A stretch of 64,000 nucleotides of DNA, taken from NCBI GenBank assembly GCA_020631735.1, contig CM036231.1:248001-312000 (forward strand), read 5' to 3'. A model generated the notes under the pieces. It searched no databases and was not told the DNA's origin. It saw nothing but the letters and a program-made list of their open reading frames with translations. Made by a program: the position numbers and the translations under genes. Numbering within the stretch: the first letter of the stretch is position 1; each line of letters opens with the position of its first letter. The DNA is from Saccharum officinarum. Taxonomy: Eukaryota; Streptophyta; Magnoliopsida; Poales; Poaceae. Shown here one piece after another: positions 10,358 to 22,939 of this stretch.

Positions 10358-12483
10358 CTAGTTAACATGCACGTGCGGCACGCACGTGCGTAGAAGATAT
10401 ATGTCGTTTTTAGTTGCCATTTTCTAGCTTAACTGTCGTTACATTCTTATCCTAGTATTTTCACGTTTTTTTGAATCTAATATTTTTTGATAATTCTATC
10501 AGTAATTTTGTTCTATATATATTTTTATTTTTTTTATTTTTCTATATTTGAAACACATGCATGTGCAACACGCACGTGTCTATTAAAAAATTCATAAACA
10601 TCAACAATAATGTCATTTTGTACAACTCTTCATCATCATTGTCCTCCCCATTACATAATGTAAAAAAGCCAGCAGAGTGGAAATCAAGTCACCAGCTTTA
10701 TTACAAAACACATTCATCTTCGGTGCACATATTATTTAAAAAATTGTATTTGATCTATAGCCAAGTAACTGCAACCATACTCAGAGATAGTGCAAAGAAA
10801 TAAACAAATTATTTAACTGAAACTTAAGGAGATTACAACCATTTAAAAATGTTACTTTTAAACAAAATACAATATAAATTGTCACCATCAGCACAAATTG
10901 TTGTAGCCACACACACAACATGATAATGAGTGGGGTAGGTTGTACCCTGCAAAGACTCCAAATCATATCATATAGTCCTGAGCTAGCCTATGTTCCTAGC
11001 ACTTATTGTCAAGAAACAAAGTAGAGAAGGATTACGTTACAAAATTATTCTTGTAAGGTTATGGTATAATGTGATTTATGGAAGGATTACGTTACAAAAT
11101 TATTCTTGTAAGGTTATGGTATAATGTGTCTAATTTAAGAGAACTTTACATAAAAATATAGCACAATAGCCAATGCAATAACAAACGAAATTAAAAAGTG
11201 ACAGATCTACATATTAATAAATGATGAGAAGTTTCACAAACGAACCAGCTTGAAAATCAAACATCTAAATTAGCATGGATGTAATAATAGCGAAGGAAAA
11301 TCAAACCACAATACTCTATCACCATTCTTCTTACATAGGAGCTCCTAGAAGGATTTCTGCAGGCTCATTGAGCTTAATTAGGGACCCAATTTGAAAAGAT
11401 TTAGTTCAATGTAGTGGTAGTAACTGGATTTTATTTTTTTTTCTAAGAACTGATCCTTCCCTATCCACGTGGATTGGAGTATAGAAAATAAACTGTGTTT
11501 TTTCATCTTAATAAATCCTTCCAAAGCATATGGATTGAAGAGGATTTCCATGTGTATAAACAAACCCTATCTACGTGGATTGAAGCAGCAAATGATCGAT
11601 ATGAAACCTAACGACGCCGGGCGGGCGCAGCTAGCTACACGGAGAGCGAGCATGATGACTGACCGTAGAAGTCGGAGCTGATGACGATGGCGCGCGTGCG
11701 GGTGTTGAAGTGGTTGTTGATGAAGACTTGACGTCGTAGCACCGCGCTCCTGGCTTCTCGTGTTCTCTCGGCACACGTAGACGGCATGTGCATGCATGGC
11801 CTACGTGCACGTATATGCATATACATCTAGGGCTTTTGCTGGCTTCTTGTAGTAGTACTGGCGTCTTCAGGTTCCCTGTCCTGGCGGCCGCATCACGTCT
11901 CGGCCTCCGAGTCCACAGCACGGGCACATCCGGCACCGGCAAGCCGAAACCTGCCGGCGATGCTCCGTCTCCTTGTGACGCGATGATTAGGCCTCAACGT
12001 CATGGAAGTCGCGCGTGATCTAGCCCGCCTCTCCGCACCTGTGTCCGTCATGTCCAGCCTAGTGCAGTTGGTGCTGGAGACGGGAGCACGAGCGGCGCGT
12101 TGGCTTCCTCGGCCGGCTGAGATGAGGGTCGCGGATGTGGCGAGGATGACGGCGTGTGTGATGGAACGGAGGCGTGTGACGATGGGAAATTAAGTTGGAA
12201 AGATGCCGTAGGAACTGGAGAGGTAGCGGATGAGCAGGCGGGTACCGATGGGTGGGTAGGAAAATTGCCGGTGAAAATAACGTGAGAGAGCGCGGCATAC
12301 CACGCATAAACACGCATAAACAGCGTTAAAAAGTTTTCCGGCCGGGCCCGTTTGTCAGATTAGGACGGAAGATTAGATGCGTTGGATCTGTGATATAAGG
12401 GATATAAATTTAAGTGGGTAGCAAACATAAATGTGAGAGGCTATTTTCAATTCTTTCGCTCTTTTATAGGATAGATAGATAGA
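10358..12483 (-). mobile_element. Non-autonomous Helitron (2.1 kb)
   Basis: On the minus strand the element begins TCTATCTATCTATCCTATAA at 12483 and ends at 10358 with CTAG. Eleven or so bases before the end there is a GC-rich hairpin built from GCACGTGC ... GCACGTGC. The bases outside are A (5') and T (3'), the AT target expected of Helitrons, with no duplication. There is no Rep/helicase coding sequence. A GC-rich interior (about 11570-12300) may be captured host gene sequence: on the minus strand near 11640-11740 a frame reads VFINNHFNTRTRAIVISSDF before a possible splice donor. The source gene is not identified. A second, weaker copy of the end hairpin lies at about 10555-10585. Confidence 0.78.
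11026..11135. repeat. Tandem duplication, 55-bp unit x2
   Basis: The unit starting gaaggattacgttacaaaa at 11026 is repeated almost exactly at 11081, inside the Helitron. No coding role. Confidence 0.8.
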
Positions 12484-12728
12484 TTACAGGGTCCTCTCAA
12501 CACTTATGAATCGTTGGCTCCGTGTGCAAGCCCTCGACAACTCAGGAACTAATCCAGTTTTGATACTAGCATTACATCATAACTTAACGTGAGGTTGGAA
12601 AAAAAACTAGGTGCATTCTCAATTCTATGGTTTTATATATGGATATGCCTCTTCTCAACTTGAGCACCCTTGGCCTTGGGCTAGCGCATGCAGAGCACAT
12701 ATTGTAGTCCTACAACCTGGTCCAAAGT

Positions 12729-13111
12729 CACTGCTACAATAAATTTAACGGAGGCGGGCAAAATCGATTTTCCGAGGCGGGCAGCCAAAACACCTCGGAT
12801 CGAAGGTCATAGTAAATGACCTATTTTCCGAGATGGTTTGGTGCCCGCCTCGGTTAATTAAAATAAAAAAAAACAAAAAAAGCAAAAGCCCATAGCCCAA
12901 CCAGGCCTGGACCTGGGCCTCGCGGCCGGCGCCCCTGCTCGTGGCGGCCGCCACCGAGGGAGCGTCGCCGGGCCATCGTTGGCTGCTGCTGCTTGCCGCC
13001 GGATGCACGTGTCCGCTGCCGTTCGAGGGGCTCCGCGCATGCCCCATCGCCGGAGACCTGCAATGGCCGGATCCGCCGCGGATCTGGCTGGGGAAGGAGG
13101 GGAGCACCGCG
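12729..13111 (+). mobile_element. CACTA-type element end, cut by the LTR element
   Basis: Begins CACTGCTACAATAAATTT and carries inverted subterminal repeats of the type GGAGGCGGGC / GCCCGCCTCGG and TTTTCCGAGG, typical of grass CACTA (En/Spm) termini. A GC-rich stretch follows (12900-13100). It stops where the 16-kb retroelement begins at 13112, and no continuation is seen on the other side at 29231. Open frames on both strands are GC by-products. Confidence 0.6.
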
Positions 13112-16100
13112 TGTAACAGAACCGACCAAATTATAAGAGCACAAGTACGAAAACAAGCACCGAAGCGCTCAAATTTTCAAACTTGAGCCCATATAATCCC
13201 GGTAGTCAATCGAAATCACGAAGGATTTCAAACCAAACTGCTTACAACCAGGATCGCATCATTCAACATACAACATCATACGATACATTTCACAAGTAGT
13301 TCTGAAATAAGTTTACACCACGGAGTAGCAATTATTACAAACCAAGTTTGAAAGTAGCGGAAGCATAACACACACATTAGTTACTTAAATACTGCCAGTC
13401 TGGATGATCAACAACCCACAAAAGCATGAGGAAAGTACATAAAGACGATCATGCCCTTCTGATCTAGTCATCATCACCCGCAGGGTGGAGACACGTCTTG
13501 CAGAATCCCTGATAAAGCATGTCATCTGCAACAGGAGGGAATAAACCCTGAGTACTGGAATGTACTCAGCTAGACTTACCCGTCGAAAACCAGAAATAAA
13601 GTGACACCAAGGATTATGCAAGGCTTACACAAGAGGCTAGCTGACATAACATTTTGCATAAAGGCATAAGTAATTGATACTCTTATAACCTGTACTAGCA
13701 GTTATTTTTAGCATTTACCTGTCATCTATCTTAGCACCTGTACTAAACATGCACTTGGTTGTAATCAAACAATTATCATCATTATTTCTAGAGCAGGTAT
13801 GAATTGTGGCAACATTGTATCATTCCCTTAACCACCAGTTCATTTAATGAGATCTACGTTGCCGCTGCTCAAGTCAAGTGCTCACTAACCGGGAGCGACG
13901 GCGATTCGAATCGAATTCCTATCCAGCTGGAGGGGTATTTCTAACACTCACCGTGCAGACCCCTGCCAGGGTCGCACAGGCCACCGTTTCATATGATTCA
14001 GGAATCGCGGGTCCGAATAATGTCGCGACCCCAAGGGCGACACTCTGCCAGGTGATAGGGACTCTAACCCCCCCTTGGTCTCACGCCAATGTCCCCAAGC
14101 ACATCCTTTCTCTCCTCCAAGAAGCAACCTACCATTCGATTCCCGGCCTGAACCACATTACTCGGCTTCGCGGTCGGAACGGGTTATCCGGCCAACTAAG
14201 TGTTAGACTGCGTTCAACATGACTCAAGGACGTACAGCGAATCGGTCCTTAAACGACTCAGACGGGCATAGCTCCACACCCAAGACGTGAAGTGTCTTGC
14301 GGCTGTACTATCGAACTCCCGCCCGGTCTCAATTTCATTTTTAAGCATGGTTCCATTCACGATAGCCATAGAGCCACTCGTGACTCCTTCCTACATCTCG
14401 CGGATGACCGGAAATCACCCGACTTCTACCGTACTAAGCAGGGCTAAGCATTGACACGTGCCTAAACCTAAAATAGGATTAAGTACGATATCTGGACAAG
14501 GACAGGTATAATGCAACAAGTGTTTTCATATAACTCCTACAACTTAATGCAGTAAACAATTAAAAGTACTCAAGATTAATTTATAAATCAATAGGTTCAG
14601 CATGCACCGGGGCTTGCCTTTCAGAAAGGTTGCGGGCCGGTGGTCAGGGCACTCGGGTAGATCTTCTGACGGAGCTTCCCCGACGTTGGGTTCTTCTGCT
14701 AACTCCTCCGGTTGACTCAGCACCTCCTCCGGTATTGCTTGTTCGAATTCGAGGAGTGTCACCCCCTCCGGTACACCTATTGCATGAATGCACAATAAAT
14801 ACCATGGATGCATGACGAAAGATGCAATATGCTCGGAATGGAATGCATTACAACAATTTAATGCTCTACTCAAATCACTTCAAAAGAGTAGGTGCAAATT
14901 TCCTTTCCGGTAGAGAAATACTCACCTAATCTACTTAACCTAAGATAAAGCTGCTCATCCTCAGTTAAGGCCCTAACACCTAACAATTACAAAAGTAGCA
15001 TGTCTTAGGATATCACACCATATCAATCCGCAAAACACCACAGTAAGCATTCTGGACAGCAGCTACTTGTTTTTATCACAACTGGAGATTTACAATTCCA
15101 AAAGATATGATCTAAGGCAATCTGGAAAGCCTAAGAAATGTACTACAATTCATTTTCAGACCTCAACTCCAAACTCCTAAGTTTTCCATGTCAAACTTCA
15201 CAAGTTCCAGAATCTGTCTTCTCCAACACAGAGAGTAGCAGATTTTGAACTGCCACTTTAAACAACAGTAACTCTCAAACTACTAAGCCAAATGCTTCCA
15301 AATTTTGACACAAGCTAGTTCATCAAGTTTACTCCAACTTTGGTATTTACAAGTTGTCCAGCAACCAATTTTATCAAAGCCAAATTTAGAATTACTACTT
15401 AGCTGTCCAGAAAACCTAAAATTACAAAGGTTAAATATTTATTGATGTGGCAAACATTCTCTAAAACCAAACTAATGCTACTACAAGTTCACAAATATCA
15501 CAAAGACACCAGGAAGTAAGGTGTGCCCACCTAGAACATTTATTTAAACCCATTTCTCAATTTACTTAAGTAATTAAGTGGAATTTCAAACATATATGTA
15601 AACTGCTCCTAAAATTCTACAAAAATTACAGGGGACTCTCTGACCCACAAAGAGACTACTGTAAAATTTGAACTCAATTTATTCACAGGAACTCCCTACA
15701 CAAAATTCCCAAGCCAAAAAGGCTGATTTTTGTATAAATAACCAAGCATAGTAAAAAGTGTCAAACAACAGATTTCTTAATTTTCTTGGACACTCTAGGG
15801 TACCAAGACATTCTCCAAAAATTTATAAGAACATTGCACATGTAGAAAAATTACTAAAATTCATTTTAGTATTTCCTAGAATAACAAGATAGCATTATAA
15901 CTTGGAAATTACTTAATCACTGATGCCCAAATTTTTACCAGAGCTAGGGCTAGCATAGAGTAACCTACCCACCAAATTTCATGATTTATGGAACACTACA
16001 GCTCAAGTTATAAATTTAACAAATTTGCATGCATTCCAAAACACATTTAAAGGATCTATTAAATTCTTACAGACTTTAAACATCTCATGCCAGATCCATA

Positions 16101-17943
16101 TTTTTCTAAAATACTACACATTATGTAGACCCTAATAAAATTTATCTCATGATTTTTGGATCATTAAAACCCTAGATCTATATTTTTCCAACTTGTACAA
16201 AAATCAGTGACAAAATAATAAAAATGAATTTCATTTCGGACGACTGGGCCGGCCCGGAAACTCTCGGCCCACACTCGCGCGCGCGCGGCCCGCTCAGCGC
16301 TCCCGCCCGCGCGCGACACTGACGGGCGGGCCCTCACGGTCAGCGACCGGAGACAGGGAAGGCGGAGACCCGCGAGCTCCGACGAGCTTGAGCTCGCCGG
16401 AGAAGAGCTCGCTCGGCCAATTGAGCACCGCCTCGTGTTCTCCGTCACCCGGTGCGTCGATTGGTGCTCGTGGAATGGATGGGGATGGGGTGGAAGGGGC
16501 TTGTCACCGCGAGCGGCGGCCGGTGATGTCCGGTGGCGGCGCACCGTCGCCGGTGAGGATGTACGGTGCGGTCTAGGCTCGGTACGAGCTTCACCGAAGC
16601 TAGGCGGATCCATTTTGCTAGGAAGGGAGGATGGAGAGAGACCCGAAGCACCCCGACCACGGTGAGGTCCCATGGCGGGCTCCGGCGACCTCTCGGAGAC
16701 GGGGAAGAAAGCAATGCGGCTCACCTTGAGTCAAATCGCTGGCTTCGGTGGGTCAGGGAGATGGAGGGTGGTGAGGCGGAGGGATTGGCGAGGTCTAGCG
16801 GCCGGTGATGCGGTGTGGCTCGCGCTTGAGCTCGCCGGAGAAGAACGGCAATGGCGGCTCGGTTTCGGTGTTCTTGGCAACTGGAAGAGAGGGGGCGGAG
16901 GAATGGAGGCCGGCTCGCGCGTCGTGGCGTCTTGAAGGCGTCGCGGCCTGACTGGTGGGGCCAGGGCCGGCGTACGGGCGCCACCGCGCCTCCACGCGTC
17001 GACGACGGCCTGCGGCCGGTCGGCCACTCTGACGCTGACGAAACTGAATCGGCGACATCAATGACCGACTGACAGAGCGATTTCCACGATGATTATCTCC
17101 CAAACCGGTTCGAATTAGTCGAAGATGATTACACCAATTTTGTAGAGCTACATGAGGTCTACAAGTTTGTCAATTGGAGTTTGGGCTGGTTCGGCCTAGA
17201 TTTGAAACTACAGAGCTCCAAAGTGGTGCCCCTTGAAACTGAAATGCAGTTCCAGAGATCAATGCCGACTGAAACCCTAACTTCTTGACACTATATCTCC
17301 TAAACTATTGAGAACCAGGTGATGGTGATATTGACAATGTTGTAGAGCTATGTGTGGACAACAACTTTGTCAATTGGCTCTAAGACTGGTTTGGCCTAGT
17401 TTGTGAGTTACAAGTTGCTAAAGTGAGGTACAGTGAAACTGAAAAGTCCAATTTCCAGACTTAGAATTTTTCTAAGTGTTGATCCCACTCAAGCTGACTT
17501 GTGGGCCATTTTTGAGCATGCTCTGGTCATTTTCATGAGATGGCCATATTAGAACTTTTGTTCCTCATGAAATTCTCTACAACTTTACTTAAGGGTGCTC
17601 TTCCATGCAAGGTCTCTAAATTAGACTTTTTAATTGGTCAAACTAGAGCCTTCTAGGGTCAAATGGTGGTCAAACTTCTCTTGGAGGGCAATTTTGTAAT
17701 TTTGGTCAACATGAACCTTGTTCCAAATGTTACCCTAAGTATAACTAAGGTGTTGTAGGTCATGATTGGCTACCTTACCTTTTTGTTACACCAACTATCA
17801 AATACTTCATGAAATAAATCAAACAAACCCTAGAATAATTACATGTGTTGCATCACATAAAATAACAAACATGAATGATGCATGCTTATGCTTATGCCAT
17901 GCAAATGCAATGCAATTAAGGACTAAACACTTGAAGTGTTACA
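13112..17943 (-). repeat. 3' LTR of the 16-kb chromovirus (4.83 kb)
   Basis: Ends TGTAACACTTC...TCTGTTACA on the minus strand. It aligns with 24384-29230 throughout, differing by roughly 2-3% in most places by eye. Two blocks are much more different: about 15440-15560 and, in the GC-rich part, about 16790-17070. The GC-rich segment 16240-16990 holds long overlapping frames on both strands that are shared with the other LTR and do not look like genes. Its first bases also contain the stop codon of pol. Confidence 0.92.
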
Positions 17944-20896
17944 GCCCTCCCCCCTTATAAAAATCTCGTCCCGAGATTTGGAAAGCGTACCATTTTTCAT
18001 AGAATTCCTTATAACCATCCCGCAAATAGTCCTCCCGTTCCCACGTAGCATCACTCTCACTTCCCTGATTACTCCACATCACTTTGTACCACTTAACCAC
18101 TTTACTTCTAGTTACTCGTTCCTGAGTATCGATCACTCGGACTGGCTTTTCTTCGTAGGTTAGGTCGGATTCCAGCCTGATATCACCTAAAGGAACTTGT
18201 TCCTCAGGAACTCGAAGACACTTTTTAAGCTGAGATACATGGAAGACGTTGAATATGGCACTCATTTCTGGAGGTAACTGAATTTTGTACGCAACAGCTC
18301 CACTCTTGCCTATGATTTGAAAAGGACCCACGTATCTTGGCGCAAGTTTCCGCTTAACACCAAAACGTTGGACACTTTTCATTGGAGAAACTTTCAAATA
18401 CACGAAGTCTCCAACTTCAAACTCGAGTGGTTTTCTACGACGATCCGCATAGCTTTTCTGTCTAGCTTGGGCTGCAGCCATATGTTTTTGGATGGTACGG
18501 ACTTGTTCCTCAGCTTCCTCAACAAAAGCAATACCATAAAATCTTCTCTCACCAGATTCTATCCAATTTAGTGGGGTTCTACACCTACGACCGTACAAAG
18601 CTTCGAATGGAGCCATCTTAATACTCTCTTGATAACTGTTATTGTACGAGAATTCGGCTAAAGGTAACCATTTTTCCCAAGAACCCTTGGATGAAATGAC
18701 GCATGCTCGCAACAGATCTTCCAAGATTTGGTTAACTCGTTCTGTCTGACCCGATGTCTGGGGGTGATAAGCAGAGCTTCTCACTAACTTGGTTCCCAGA
18801 AGGTGATGCAAGTGCTCCCAAAAGCGAGCAGTGAACTGGGGACCACGGTCAGATATGATAGTACGAGGTATCCCATGAAGCCGGACTATCTGATTGAAGT
18901 ACAACTCAGCATAGTCAGTGGGACGATAGTCCACTCTCACTGGGATGAAGTGAGCTGATTTGGTCAAACGATCAACAATTACCCAAATAGAGTTATGATT
19001 TTTGACAGTAGGAGGAAGTCCGACAATGAAATCCATACTTATCTCTTCCCATTTCCAGCCTGGAATGGAAAGTGGCTGAAGTAGCCCAGCTTTCATGTGC
19101 ACAGCTTTAACTCTGCAACAGGTGTCACATCTAGCAACATATGCAGCTATCTCTTTCCGCATCTTGGTCCACCAATAAAGTGGTTTCAAATCATAATACA
19201 TCTTATTGCTGCCAGGATGGATGGACAACTTAGAGGAGTGTGCTTCAGACATAATATCATTTCGAAGCTCTCGGTCCTTAGGCACAACTAACCTATCCTT
19301 GAACCATAGTACACCCTCTTCATCTATCCTGAACTGTGTAGTTTCTTGCTCTTTCATCTTACGCTTGATGTGGAATATACCAGTGTCAGTCTTTTGGAGC
19401 TCAATAATTCTGCTTTTGAGAGTACAACTGACAGTGATGTTGTACAAGACTGCTGGATGTAGAAGGCGAGATCGATGAAAATCAGTTTCAACTAAGGAAT
19501 GACAATGAGACTTACGGCTTAAAGCATCCGCAACTACATTTGCCTTTCCTGGATGATAGTGCACTTGAAGGTTATAATCTTTAATCAACTCGAGCCATCT
19601 TCTTTGACGCATATTCAACTCGGGTTGGGTGAAGATGTATTTGAGGCTTTTATGATCGGTGTAGATATTGCAGACATTTCCCAGCAGATAATGCCGCCAT
19701 ACTTTCAAAGCATGAACAACTGCAGCCAGTTCTAAGTCATGCGTTGGATAATTCACCTCATGCTTCCGAAGTTGTCGAGAAGTATATGCAATTACTCGGC
19801 CTTCCTGCATCAACACACCTCCCAAACCTATGCCTGAGGCATCACAATAAACATCAAATGGTTTCTCGATATCCGGTTGTGCCAAAACCGGAGCTGAGGT
19901 TAGGAGGGTTCGCAGTTGGTGAAAAGCCGCATCACACTCAGGAGTCCAGACAAACCTGGTGTCTTTTTGCAGCAACCGAGTCATTGGCTTGGCTATTTTG
20001 GAGAAATCCGGGATGAAGCGACGATAATAGCCAGCCAAACCAAGAAAACTTCGGACCTCGTGAACCGAGATAGGAGCCTTCCAGTTCAGTACTTCCTGTA
20101 CCTTGGCGGGGTCCACCATAATTCCTCCATCGGACAACACATGCCCAAGGAAAGGTACTTCACGAAGCCAGAATTCGCACTTACTGAACTTTGCATATAG
20201 TTGATGTTCACGCAGTCTTGTGAGGACTATACGCAGATGTTCAGCGTGATCCTCCTCATTCACAGAATATACCAAGATGTCATCAATAAATACCACCACA
20301 AACTTGTCCAATTCAGGCATAAACACCGAATTCATCAAGTACATGAAGTGTGCGGGGGCATTTGTCAAGCCGAAAGACATAACAAGATACTCATAAAGAC
20401 CGTATCTGGTAGAAAAGGCTGTCTTTGGAACATCTTCCGGGCGGATTTTAATTTGATGGTAGCCCGATCTTAGATCGATCTTGGAGAAAACTTTAGCTTT
20501 AGACAACTGATCGAACAAGATGTCGATTCGCGGTAGAGGGTACTTATTTTTGACAGTGACTGCATTGAGAGGTCTATAATCTACGCACATCCGCAACGAC
20601 TGATCCTTCTTCTTTACAAAGATAGCAGGACATCCCCACGGCGATGAACTAGGACGAATCAACCCTTTCTTCAAAAGTTCATTCAATTGCACCTTAAGTT
20701 CAGCGAGTTCATTTGGAGGCATCCTATAGGGTCTCCTAGAGATGGGTGCCGTGCCAGGCAACAACTCAATTTTAAACTCCACATCCCGATCCGGAGGGAG
20801 TCCCGGCAAATCATCGGGAAAAACGTCCGGAAACTCATTTACTACTGGAATTTCGGCCAACGCCTTTGCTTGCACAGCATGAATTTCCCCCGACAA
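17939..20896 (-). CDS. pol: Pol polyprotein: RT, RNase H, integrase, chromodomain-like end
   Basis: An open frame of 985 codons without a stop, copying the element RNA to DNA and inserting it in the host genome. Residues about 60-300 are reverse transcriptase (FIDD active site near residue 205, where many relatives have YxDD). RNase H follows (DASG near 355, TDHKSL). The integrase zinc-binding region with its CDTC pair lies near 590. The catalytic core has [16 protein letters not shown] and the conserved glutamate in TERVNQ. A GPF/Y-type module (YVGPFQI) and a chromodomain-like tail (VMWSNQ..., ATWEREDYL) close the protein, as in Tekay/Del elements. There is no ATG at the start; the frame is offset by one base from gag-protease, so it was probably continuous with it. 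The stop codon TAA lies inside the LTR. Confidence 0.93.
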   Translation of the reverse strand: MSGEIHAVQAKALAEIPVVNEFPDVFPDDLPGLPPDRDVEFKIELLPGTAPISRRPYRMPPNELAELKVQLNELLKKGLIRPSSSPWGCPAIFVKKKDQSLRMCVDYRPLNAVTVKNKYPLPRIDILFDQLSKAKVFSKIDLRSGYHQIKIRPEDVPKTAFSTRYGLYEYLVMSFGLTNAPAHFMYLMNSVFMPELDKFVVVFIDDILVYSVNEEDHAEHLRIVLTRLREHQLYAKFSKCEFWLREVPFLGHVLSDGGIMVDPAKVQEVLNWKAPISVHEVRSFLGLAGYYRRFIPDFSKIAKPMTRLLQKDTRFVWTPECDAAFHQLRTLLTSAPVLAQPDIEKPFDVYCDASGIGLGGVLMQEGRVIAYTSRQLRKHEVNYPTHDLELAAVVHALKVWRHYLLGNVCNIYTDHKSLKYIFTQPELNMRQRRWLELIKDYNLQVHYHPGKANVVADALSRKSHCHSLVETDFHRSRLLHPAVLYNITVSCTLKSRIIELQKTDTGIFHIKRKMKEQETTQFRIDEEGVLWFKDRLVVPKDRELRNDIMSEAHSSKLSIHPGSNKMYYDLKPLYWWTKMRKEIAAYVARCDTCCRVKAVHMKAGLLQPLSIPGWKWEEISMDFIVGLPPTVKNHNSIWVIVDRLTKSAHFIPVRVDYRPTDYAELYFNQIVRLHGIPRTIISDRGPQFTARFWEHLHHLLGTKLVRSSAYHPQTSGQTERVNQILEDLLRACVISSKGSWEKWLPLAEFSYNNSYQESIKMAPFEALYGRRCRTPLNWIESGERRFYGIAFVEEAEEQVRTIQKHMAAAQARQKSYADRRRKPLEFEVGDFVYLKVSPMKSVQRFGVKRKLAPRYVGPFQIIGKSGAVAYKIQLPPEMSAIFNVFHVSQLKKCLRVPEEQVPLGDIRLESDLTYEEKPVRVIDTQERVTRSKVVKWYKVMWSNQGSESDATWEREDYLRDGYKEFYEKWYAFQISGRDFYKGGGL
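17944..17956 (-). other. Polypurine tract (plus-strand primer)
   Basis: AAGGGGGGAGGGC on the minus strand, immediately before the 3' LTR. It also encodes the last residues of pol (KGGGL). Confidence 0.85.
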
Positions 20897-20919
20897 TTCA
20901 ACCTTTCTGGGAAGTTGTA

Positions 20920-22344
20920 CTAGAAAACCTTTTGATCTGTAGGATCTCTGAGCATAACTACCCGAGCGGATGTGTCAATGAGTACCCCATTCTGACTCAT
21001 CCAATTCATGCCCAAGATAACATCTATGTCTAAACCAGGTAAAACCAATAGGGCAAGCGAATAACTTCGCCCTTCTATCTCAAACTTAAGGTTCCCCACT
21101 ACTTTGTTTGTGGAAATATTCCCACTTGCAGCGCTAATACAATAACCCACACCTTCAACAGTATGCAACTTGTGTGCAAATTTAGATGCAAACTTAGGAC
21201 TGATAAAGGAATGCGAAGCACCTGAATCAAAAAGTACCACTGCGGGGTGTTGGTCAACTAGAAACTTACCAGCGGTGACCACCTCACCAGATGGAATTTC
21301 CTCAATGCTGTTATAATGGGCGTGTCCCTGACGACTACCTTGGTTGACATTTTTCTTAGGGTACGGACAGTTCCTGGACCAATGGCCTGGCTTGTTACAG
21401 TTCCAGCAAGGCATGTTGCTAGGAGGAACACTGGAGCTGCCTTGGCCCGCATTACTCTTTGGCAGAGCCACTGTATATGCCTTACGAAACCCAGTTTTCA
21501 TTGGCACCTTCTTTTGTGGAGGACGGAACTTAGCATTTGTGGCAGGAGGGCGAGGGGAAGACCTCGGTGTCGCTGAGGCCCTTGACTGAGAAGCACTTGC
21601 CTCAAGGGCCCTTTTACGGCTCTTAGAGGCAGAATAAATAGTATTGTTGTTCTCCTGGGTCAAAGCATCGCTGATGAAATCATTGAAAGTAGTACATTTG
21701 CTAGTGCCCATTGTTTTCATCAGTTTTGGGCCGAGGCCCCTTTTGAAGCTAGCAATCTTTTTGGCATCGGTATCCACAAACTCAGTGGCATACCTTGCCA
21801 GGTTGTTGAAGGACTGCAAGTATTCAGTCAGGCTTTTGTTTCCTTGCGACAGCCTCATAAACTCTGTGTGCTTGATTGCCATAAGACCGGGAGGGATATA
21901 ATTTCCCCGGAATGCCGCCTTAAACTGATCCCAAGCAATCGGGACATTGGCAGGCAGTGTGGAACGATAGTGGCTCCACCAAATGCCCGCCGGACCATGC
22001 AACTGATGGGAAGCATACTCAGTTTTCAGCTCATCAGTTAGGCGTAGCAGACGAAACTTTTGTTCAATGGTATTCAACCACTCGTCAGCCTGCAGTGGTT
22101 CTTCCGCTTCCTTGAAGAGCGGGGGCTTTGTATCCAGAAAGTCCTTGAAATCGCTGTACTGATTTGGCTCTGGGCCCTGGCGGCCAGGACGAGCCTCCCG
22201 GTTAGCCAGCTGGCGCATAGCATCCGCCAACATGCGCTGCCCTTCGACCACTGTCTGCATCAACTCGGCCGGAGTAGGTGGTGGCGGAGGGGGTGGCTGT
22301 TCCTCCTCCTCATTTCCACGACCCCGACGTAGATTGTACGACAT
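20920..22344 (-). CDS. gag: Gag-protease polyprotein
   Basis: Structural protein plus aspartic protease. The ATG at 22344 is chosen because an upstream frame extension has no other ATG and the codon is preceded by a CAG. Residues about 75-235 are the retrotransposon gag domain ([37 protein letters not shown]). A basic linker leads to one CCHC zinc knuckle ([14 protein letters not shown]), then the protease with DSGAS active site and a late ILGMNW motif. The frame ends at a TAG 24 bases before the pol frame is first called; pol is in the -1 frame relative to it. Assembly of virus-like particles in the cytoplasm is the family role. Confidence 0.9.
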   Translation of the reverse strand: MSYNLRRGRGNEEEEQPPPPPPPTPAELMQTVVEGQRMLADAMRQLANREARPGRQGPEPNQYSDFKDFLDTKPPLFKEAEEPLQADEWLNTIEQKFRLLRLTDELKTEYASHQLHGPAGIWWSHYRSTLPANVPIAWDQFKAAFRGNYIPPGLMAIKHTEFMRLSQGNKSLTEYLQSFNNLARYATEFVDTDAKKIASFKRGLGPKLMKTMGTSKCTTFNDFISDALTQENNNTIYSASKSRKRALEASASQSRASATPRSSPRPPATNAKFRPPQKKVPMKTGFRKAYTVALPKSNAGQGSSSVPPSNMPCWNCNKPGHWSRNCPYPKKNVNQGSRQGHAHYNSIEEIPSGEVVTAGKFLVDQHPAVVLFDSGASHSFISPKFASKFAHKLHTVEGVGYCISAASGNISTNKVVGNLKFEIEGRSYSLALLVLPGLDIDVILGMNWMSQNGVLIDTSARVVMLRDPTDQKVF

Positions 22345-22939
22345 CTGCAAAATGCATAGCCAATGAGCACTGACGATGTGGGAAATTTGTAGATGAATTA
22401 TTGCGAAATGTCAATCTGACTGTATGAATAGATTTCTCATAATAATTAAGGCACAATAATTCACCACAACCGCACAATCCATTCTAGCGCATCATTTGAC
22501 GAGATCATACTTGGTAATCCAACAAGATGCTCTTTGATAAAGGCTCACTCACAGGGAGCACAACGGTTACCGGACCGTTTACGTTGCTATCTACGTGATT
22601 TTCGACCTTTTGCACGGTACTTGGATTCGATCTCAAGATTTTTAGTTGACTGTGAAAGGCTACTTCAAACTGACCACAAAGAGACTTCTCAATGAAGAGT
22701 TCCATGGTGGATCATGACTAGCCACCTCGATACCTGCGCGTGCCAAGCAGCACAGCCTTATGTCGCGCGCCATAGGAGGCCCTCGGTTTCGTCGCGGCAC
22801 CGAAGGGTGCTAATCGTGACACCATCATCGAACGCAACATAATAAGACATCAAGTTGTGATCGAAATTAACAGGTTCAAACTACATTCAGGAAACATACG
22901 GTTCAACCTTACATCCCAAAGTCAAGTTATTACAAGGCC
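22345..22939 (-). other. Spacer between extra ORF and gag
   Basis: About 600 bp without a convincing coding frame. It ends in a pyrimidine-containing run and GCATTTTGCAG directly before the gag ATG, which looks like a 3' splice site. Confidence 0.5.

Noticed and set aside
12745..13156. Protein-coding gene at the CACTA end
   Set aside because: Frames on both strands in GC-rich subterminal repeat DNA, cut by the retroelement, with no domain.
16164..16724. 186-codon GC-rich frame in the 3' LTR and its partner at 27542-27991
   Set aside because: Present in both LTRs at the same place, with overlapping frames on several strands; low-complexity Pro/Ser/Arg composition typical of GC-rich LTR sequence, no domain.
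20890..20930. Programmed -1 frameshift signal between protease and RT
   Set aside because: No canonical X-XXY-YYZ slippery site at the overlap; a single-base loss is simpler.
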